Source of the DNA: Ornithomonoglobus_A sp045649025
GTDB taxonomy: Bacteria; Bacillota; Clostridia; UBA1381
Assembly: GCA_045649025.1 (NCBI GenBank)
Contig: JAZRPB010000022.1
Coordinates: 1 to 8,603 of the forward strand
Length of the DNA: 8,603 bases
Reading direction: 5' to 3'
Part shown: one piece after another, positions 5,498 to 8,603 of the stretch
Layout: each line of letters begins with the position of its first letter
How positions within the stretch are numbered: position 1 is the first letter of the stretch
Notes under the pieces: model-generated
The model's database searches: none
The model's input: the letters and a program-made list of their open reading frames with translations, nothing else
Told to the model about the DNA's origin: nothing
Translations under genes and position numbers: made by a program

Positions 5498-6796
5498 ATG
5501 TTTGTATCAAAGAATTTATCTGTAAACGAAAAAAATCATCTTGTAATCGGCAAAAATGATACAGTTGAGCTTGCCAAAGAATATGGCACTCCGCTGTATG
5601 TTGTTGACGAGGATTTGTTGAGAGAAAATTGCAGAGTATACAAAAATGCAATGGATAAATATTACAACGGCAACGGAATAATTCTTTATGCAAGCAAAGC
5701 ATTTTCAACAAAGTTTGTTTACAGAGTGGTAAAAGAAGAAGGACTTGGAATTGACGTTGTTTCGGGCGGTGAGTTATACACTGCACTTAAGGCAGATTTT
5801 GACACGGATAAAATCTACTTCCACGGCAACAATAAAACTGTCGACGAGCTTAAGATGGCGGTTGATAATCGCATAGGCTGTATAGTTGTCGACAATATTT
5901 ACGAGCTGGATAGGCTAAATGAAATTGCAAAGCAAGCGGGTATTATTCAAAGCATTATGTTTCGTATAAAGCCCGGTGTTGATGCTCACACACACAGCTT
6001 TATCCAGACAGGTCAGATAGATTCCAAGTTTGGTGTTGCTCTTGAAAATGGTGAAGCATTTGAAATTTGTGAAATTGCAAGTAAGATGTCTAATGTTAGA
6101 ATAATTGGTGTGCATTGTCATATTGGTTCACAAATATTCGACATCGAGCCATTTTGTGAGGCGGCAGCTGTGATGATGGATTTTGTTGGTGATTTAAAGG
6201 ATAAGCTTGGTTTAGAAATTGAGCAGCTTAACCTTGGTGGCGGTTATGGTATAAGATATACCAGCGAGGACGACCCTGTGCCATATGATGAATATATCAG
6301 GCACGTTAGTGAGGTTGTTAAGGAAACCGCTAAAAAGAGAAATGTAAAGCTTCCGTTTATTGTTATGGAGCCGGGACGTTCCATAATTGCACCTGCAGGT
6401 ATAACATTATATACAGTTGGTGGTGTTAAGGATATAAAGAATGTAAGAAAGTATATTTCGGTAGATGGGGGTATGTGTGATAATCCCAGATATGTCCTTT
6501 ATGAAGCGGAGTATTCGGCAGTGATTGCAAATAATGTAAATTCACAAGAGTCTGAAAATGTTACAGTGGCAGGAAAGTGTTGCGAAAGCGGAGATTTACT
6601 TTTGAAGGATGTTATGTTACCGCCGGTAAATGTTGGCGATACGCTTGCAGTTCTTGCAACAGGTGCTTATAACTATTCTATGTCTTCTAATTATAACAGG
6701 ATACCGCGTCCGGCAGTGGTTGCTGTATCGGACGGTAATTCCAGAGTGGTTGTTAAAAGAGAAACCTACGAGGATATTATATCGAATGACCTTTAG
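5498..6796 (+). CDS. lysA: Diaminopimelate decarboxylase
   Basis: A pyridoxal-phosphate enzyme (EC 4.1.1.20) that decarboxylates meso-diaminopimelate to L-lysine, the last step of lysine synthesis, in the cytoplasm. The 432-residue length is typical. The PLP lysine is Lys67 in YASKA. The alanine-racemase-like barrel shows HCHIGSQ at 206-212, the phosphate-binding GGGYG at 247-251 and EPGR at 291-294. The C-terminal domain has CESGD at 362-366, including the active-site Cys and Glu, and the GAYNYSMSSNYN segment. AAAGGT at 5483-5488 serves the ATG. The 24-bp gap after clpX suggests co-transcription with the protease genes. Related decarboxylases for ornithine or carboxynorspermidine share the fold, but the motif set fits LysA best. 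Confidence 0.95.
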   Translation: MFVSKNLSVNEKNHLVIGKNDTVELAKEYGTPLYVVDEDLLRENCRVYKNAMDKYYNGNGIILYASKAFSTKFVYRVVKEEGLGIDVVSGGELYTALKADFDTDKIYFHGNNKTVDELKMAVDNRIGCIVVDNIYELDRLNEIAKQAGIIQSIMFRIKPGVDAHTHSFIQTGQIDSKFGVALENGEAFEICEIASKMSNVRIIGVHCHIGSQIFDIEPFCEAAAVMMDFVGDLKDKLGLEIEQLNLGGGYGIRYTSEDDPVPYDEYIRHVSEVVKETAKKRNVKLPFIVMEPGRSIIAPAGITLYTVGGVKDIKNVRKYISVDGGMCDNPRYVLYEAEYSAVIANNVNSQESENVTVAGKCCESGDLLLKDVMLPPVNVGDTLAVLATGAYNYSMSSNYNRIPRPAVVAVSDGNSRVVVKRETYEDIISNDL

Positions 6797-6877
6797 GGAA
6801 TGTAAAAAAAGCGCAGACCGCAAAATGGCAGATGATTTAACTAATACAGATAGTTTATTTATTATAGAAAATGTAAA

Positions 6878-6908
6878 ACAGAAAATTGCTGTATTTTATT
6901 TTTTCTGT
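6878..6908 (+). terminator. Weak terminator candidate downstream of lysA
   Basis: ACAGAAAA (6878-6885) pairs with TTTTCTGT (6901-6908) around a 15-nt A/T-rich loop, followed by a short GTTTT run. The stem is A/T-rich and the loop long, so termination here would be inefficient. The stronger hairpin at 7075-7111 may do the main job. Confidence 0.35.
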
Positions 6909-6928
6909 GTTTTCGCCCTTTTGCTACA

Positions 6929-7014
6929 AACAAACCTCACCACTCGACGTACACTCGTACGCCTTCGGGTAACCCAAAAACAAAGCATTTGCTTTGCTTT
7001 TGGTTCGGTTTGTT
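6929..7014. repeat. Nested palindromic element with three-way-junction geometry
   Basis: The outer stem AACAAACC/GGTTTGTT (6929-6936 with 7007-7014) encloses hairpin A, CGTAC/GTACG (6948-6952 with 6957-6961), and hairpin B. Hairpin B has 12 pairs plus one A-C mismatch (6974-6986 with 6991-7003, loop ATTT). A CC-TTCG-GG tetraloop motif sits at 6962-6969. No ribosome binding site or long T-run is attached. Such compact palindromic units are often dispersed repeats or structured RNAs, but only one copy is visible here. Confidence 0.55.
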
Positions 7015-7074
7015 CATTCTGCATCTTTTTTTCCTATTCCCGAATTATGTGGTGATGTTAAAAAGGAGCCACTA

Positions 7075-7111
7075 AAAAGAGTGTATAAAACATTGTTTTA
7101 TACACTCTTTT
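7075..7111. terminator. Bidirectional terminator between lysA and the minus-strand nuclease-family gene
   Basis: A perfect 17-bp inverted repeat (7075-7091 with 7095-7111) with an ATT loop. It starts with an A-run and ends with a T-run, so it works in both orientations. It separates two converging genes: lysA ends at 6796 and the minus-strand gene ends at 7169. Confidence 0.88.
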
Positions 7112-7168
7112 GTTAATATCAATAATTCCCTAATTATAAGGAACCATAAAAATATTTTTTCGTCATAG

Positions 7169-7924
7169 CTACATTAGCTCCAAATCAGCATAGAACGGAA
7201 GATGGTCGGAGGCACGTGATGAAAAAACATCACTTTTGACCACGTTAAACTGTGAGGATGTAAATATATAATCTACCTTACGGTTTTTATTCATTCCGTA
7301 CTTCTCTTCTGCAATGCCAACAAATTCTGTGCGTGCCGACGGCCATGTGTATGGCTTTTTTGCACCGTTTGATACGTCATTTAGCCTTTCAAATAACGGT
7401 TTTAGGTGTTCGTTATCGCTTATGGAGTTTAAATCGCCCATAAAAATCACAGGCGTTTTTACTTTATCAATAACAGATAAAACAGTTTTTACTCCTTGTA
7501 TATGTTCACTTTCATCAAATCCAAAGTGAGTAACAATAACTGTAATTCCACCGCAAACATCAATTTGGGCCACAAGCACACAGCGTTTTTCTCTGTCAAT
7601 ATTTTCATCCGAAATCATAACCGTTTTTGCACTCTTAATAGGGTATTTCGAAAGAATAGCATTGCCAAATTTACATCCAAATACTTCCGTTGCAGGTGCA
7701 AAATACGAGTACATATTTGTTTTTTTACCCAGGTATTCGACTATCTCGCCCTCAAAATCAACAGCACAAAAGTCTGTAAACGGCCGTTTGCTTACCTCTT
7801 GTAAGCCTATTATATCGGGAGAAAGAGCACAAATTGTTTTTGCAGTTAAATCATAATCTCTGTTTTTCTTATCAGTGTTATTTCTGCCCGACCAGACATT
7901 ATATGTGGCGACTCTTAAATTCAT
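7169..7924 (-). CDS. Endonuclease/exonuclease/phosphatase (EEP) family protein
   Basis: A 251-residue protein of the DNase I/sphingomyelinase/inositol-phosphatase superfamily, metal-dependent phosphodiester or phosphoester hydrolases. The full active-site set is visible: Asn9 in TYNVWSG, Glu43 in GLQEV, His133 in VTHFG, Asp164 and Asn166 in MGDLNS, Asp218 in KVDYIF, and Asp240-His241 in SDHLPFY. There is no signal peptide, so it is probably cytoplasmic. AAGGGGGG lies close before the ATG at 7924, and a strong promoter lies just upstream, so it is transcribed alone. Superfamily membership is secure, but the substrate (DNA, RNA, phosphoinositide or another phosphoester) cannot be read from the motifs. 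Confidence 0.93.
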   Translation of the reverse strand: MNLRVATYNVWSGRNNTDKKNRDYDLTAKTICALSPDIIGLQEVSKRPFTDFCAVDFEGEIVEYLGKKTNMYSYFAPATEVFGCKFGNAILSKYPIKSAKTVMISDENIDREKRCVLVAQIDVCGGITVIVTHFGFDESEHIQGVKTVLSVIDKVKTPVIFMGDLNSISDNEHLKPLFERLNDVSNGAKKPYTWPSARTEFVGIAEEKYGMNKNRKVDYIFTSSQFNVVKSDVFSSRASDHLPFYADLELM

Positions 7925-7955
7925 ACAGACTCTCCCCCCTTCTTAAGATATGCCT

Positions 7956-7984
7956 ATTTTAACATAATTGTTTCACTGTGTCAA
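7956..7984 (-). promoter_or_regulatory. Promoter of the EEP-family gene
   Basis: Read on the minus strand: TTGACA (7984-7979), a 17-bp spacer, then TAAAAT (7961-7956), with a TG one base before the -10. The predicted start is near 7949. The AAGGGGGG ribosome binding site lies at about 7941-7933, so the leader is only about 25 nt. Confidence 0.85.
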
Positions 7985-8236
7985 TAGTAAATAAATTGCA
8001 AGCCCTTAGCATATTTATCGTCAAATAGCATACTTAAATATAATCTTTAAAAAGAAGGAAAAGCAGTGGAGCGAATGACTGATTATATTGTATAAAAAAT
8101 CGAAACAGCATAAGATGTTCCGATGTATAAAAATCGATCTATTTGGATGTCTCACAATAAATAAGTGAATACTTGTTTTTATTATTTAATATCATTATTG
8201 GCAGGATTATTTATCAGCTTTCTATTTTCCTTAAAT
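7985..8236. other. A/T-rich spacer without a recognisable gene
   Basis: No open frame here has both a ribosome binding site and useful length. Toward its left part is a minus-strand terminator-like hairpin (8094-8124). A 23-codon minus-strand open frame at 8182-8253 lacks support and is not called. Confidence 0.6.
8094..8124 (-). terminator. Minus-strand terminator-like hairpin
   Basis: On the minus strand ATCGGAACA (8124-8116) pairs with TGTTTCGAT (8107-8099), nine pairs with one G-U, around an 8-nt loop. It is followed by a run of T opposite 8099-8094. On the plus strand the G-U becomes an A-C mismatch and no T-run follows, so the orientation is minus. It implies a minus-strand transcript from the 8125-8430 region. 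Confidence 0.6.
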
Positions 8237-8270
8237 CTTGAACCAACGGTCATCTAATTAACAGTCATGC
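8237..8270 (-). pseudogene. Decayed partial tRNA-Asn copy
   Basis: This 34-base segment matches the intact tRNA-Asn segment 8512-8545 with the same spacing: 12 identical bases (T-arm end, 8237-8248), 8 diverged bases, then 14 identical bases through the GTT anticodon (8257-8270). The anticodon stem no longer pairs on its 3' side, and the T-stem and acceptor are lost, so it cannot be a working tRNA. It lies 275 bp downstream of the intact gene in direct orientation. Confidence 0.75.
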
Positions 8271-8424
8271 CTGACGGGTTGAGGTGCCCAATTTTTGTGT
8301 CCGCCCTCATCCCAAAAATTGACCTCTGCCCCACGTCACCTTCCCTGCATCTTCCACCGGAAGCGGTCAGGCTCCGTGCTACCTCCTGAGCTATTAGCTC
8401 ATTTACGTGCAGAGCACATGAGTG
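8271..8424. other. GC-richer, hairpin-rich segment between tRNA-Asn relic and tRNA-Asn
   Basis: Base composition changes visibly from the A/T-rich flanks. Hairpins include GAGGT plus CAATTTTTG (8281-8285, 8289-8297) with CAAAAATTG plus ACCTC (8313-8326); CTTCC/GGAAG (8351-8355 with 8359-8363); and TGAGCT/AGCTCA (8387-8392 with 8396-8401). A minus-strand frame is open for 56 codons (8257-8424) but has no start or ribosome binding site and stops inside the tRNA relic. It is either the remnant of a mobile element or part of a structured RNA. I do not recognise it as a known RNA family. Confidence 0.5.
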
Positions 8425-8462
8425 TTATTTATGTTATTACTTTAATCCTGCATAAGAAATTG

Positions 8463-8487
8463 AAAAAAATACACCCTGTGGGTGTAT
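8463..8487 (-). terminator. Terminator of tRNA-Asn
   Basis: On the minus strand a perfect 8-bp stem ATACACCC/GGGTGTAT (8487-8480 with 8476-8469) is followed by seven T, one of them paired. It begins 11 bp past the tRNA 3' end. The plus-strand side has only a short interrupted T-run. Confidence 0.92.
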
Positions 8488-8497
8488 TCTTTTCAAG

Positions 8498-8570
8498 CTC
8501 CTCGTGTTGGGCTTGAACCAACGACATCATGATTAACAGTCATGCGCTCTACCGACTGAGCTAACGAGGA
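8498..8570 (-). tRNA. tRNA-Asn(GTT)
   Basis: A 73-nt cloverleaf. The acceptor stem TCCTCGT pairs with ACGAGGA, with discriminator G at 8498. The D-arm GCTC/GAGC has a GG-containing loop. The anticodon stem CATGA/TCATG carries loop CTGTTAA with anticodon GTT at 8537-8535. The T-arm contains GTTCAAG. CCA is not encoded, so it is added after transcription. The tRNA promoter must lie beyond the window end or in the 33 bp upstream, where none is evident. Confidence 0.97.
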
Positions 8571-8589
8571 ATATTAAACGTCAAAGACA

Positions 8590-8603
8590 ACAGGCTTTCC
8601 TGT
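8590..8603. other. Short inverted repeat at the window edge
   Basis: ACAGG (8590-8594) and CCTGT (8599-8603) pair around a CTTT loop, 20 bp upstream of the tRNA. On the minus strand a T-rich stretch follows, so it could end an upstream transcript, but the window stops here. Confidence 0.3.

Larger units (their letters stand above)
6797..7074. other. Non-coding spacer after lysA
   Basis: No credible gene. A 141-codon plus-strand open frame here starts inside lysA in another frame and has no ribosome binding site. The stretch holds a weak terminator candidate and a nested palindromic element, listed separately. Confidence 0.7.

Noticed and set aside
6630..7055. Plus-strand open frame of 141 codons overlapping the end of lysA
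   Set aside because: It begins within lysA in another frame without a ribosome binding site and runs through palindromic non-coding DNA.
8271..8400. SRP (scRNA) gene on the minus strand
   Set aside because: Short resemblances exist (GGAGGTAGC, and CAACCCGTCAGG before the tRNA relic). The conserved apical GGAAGG-type loop of the SRP S domain does not follow, so the match is not sufficient.
8295..8516. Plus-strand open frame of 73 codons
   Set aside because: It runs through hairpins, the tRNA terminator and into the tRNA gene, with no ribosome binding site.
1..8603. CRISPR array or intact insertion sequence
   Set aside because: No regularly spaced direct repeats, no transposase or integrase gene and no terminal inverted repeats around a gene were found.

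Overview
The window looks like a chromosomal piece of a low-GC Gram-positive anaerobe of the class Clostridia, probably a gut or rumen Oscillospiraceae/Ruminococcaceae-type bacterium. The grounds are AT-rich codon use, strong AGGAGG-type ribosome binding sites, the gene order tig-clpP-clpX, clostridial-type intrinsic terminators and the presence of dockerin and cohesin-like modules. The genus is inferred, not proven.

Region 1 (1-1709) is the end of a plus-strand operon for extracellular proteins. It holds the 3' end of a gene whose product ends in a type-I-like dockerin with two repeats, then a secreted protein with a cohesin-like domain, then a 54-residue peptide of unknown role, closed by a perfect intrinsic terminator. 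A dockerin and its possible cohesin partner are thus encoded side by side, without any glycoside hydrolase in view.

Region 2 (1859-6796) is a housekeeping run on the plus strand: a near-consensus promoter, then tig (trigger factor), clpP, clpX and lysA. Trigger factor folds nascent chains, ClpXP degrades tagged or unfolded proteins, and LysA makes lysine from meso-diaminopimelate. Two things are unusual here. Trigger factor carries a 68-residue Lys/Thr/Ala-rich tail built partly from a 66-bp tandem repeat. The 123-bp clpP-clpX spacer can fold into a compact three-way-junction RNA with a 14-pair closing stem.

Region 3 (6797-7168) is non-coding. It contains a weak hairpin terminator candidate, a second nested palindromic element with three-way-junction geometry, and a 17-bp perfect hairpin that probably serves as a bidirectional terminator between the converging lysA and the next gene.

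Region 4 (7169-7984) is a monocistronic minus-strand gene for an endonuclease/exonuclease/phosphatase-family protein with its own TTGACA-17-TAAAAT promoter.

Region 5 (7985-8603) has an intact minus-strand tRNA-Asn(GTT) with its terminator. Downstream of it is a GC-richer, hairpin-rich stretch that ends in a decayed copy of the tRNA-Asn anticodon-to-T-arm segment, and then a minus-strand terminator-like hairpin. This looks like the scar of an element that used tRNA-Asn as its attachment site, or a structured RNA unit. The best candidates for something undescribed are the dockerin/cohesin-like/peptide operon, the clpP-clpX three-way junction and the tRNA-Asn relic region.
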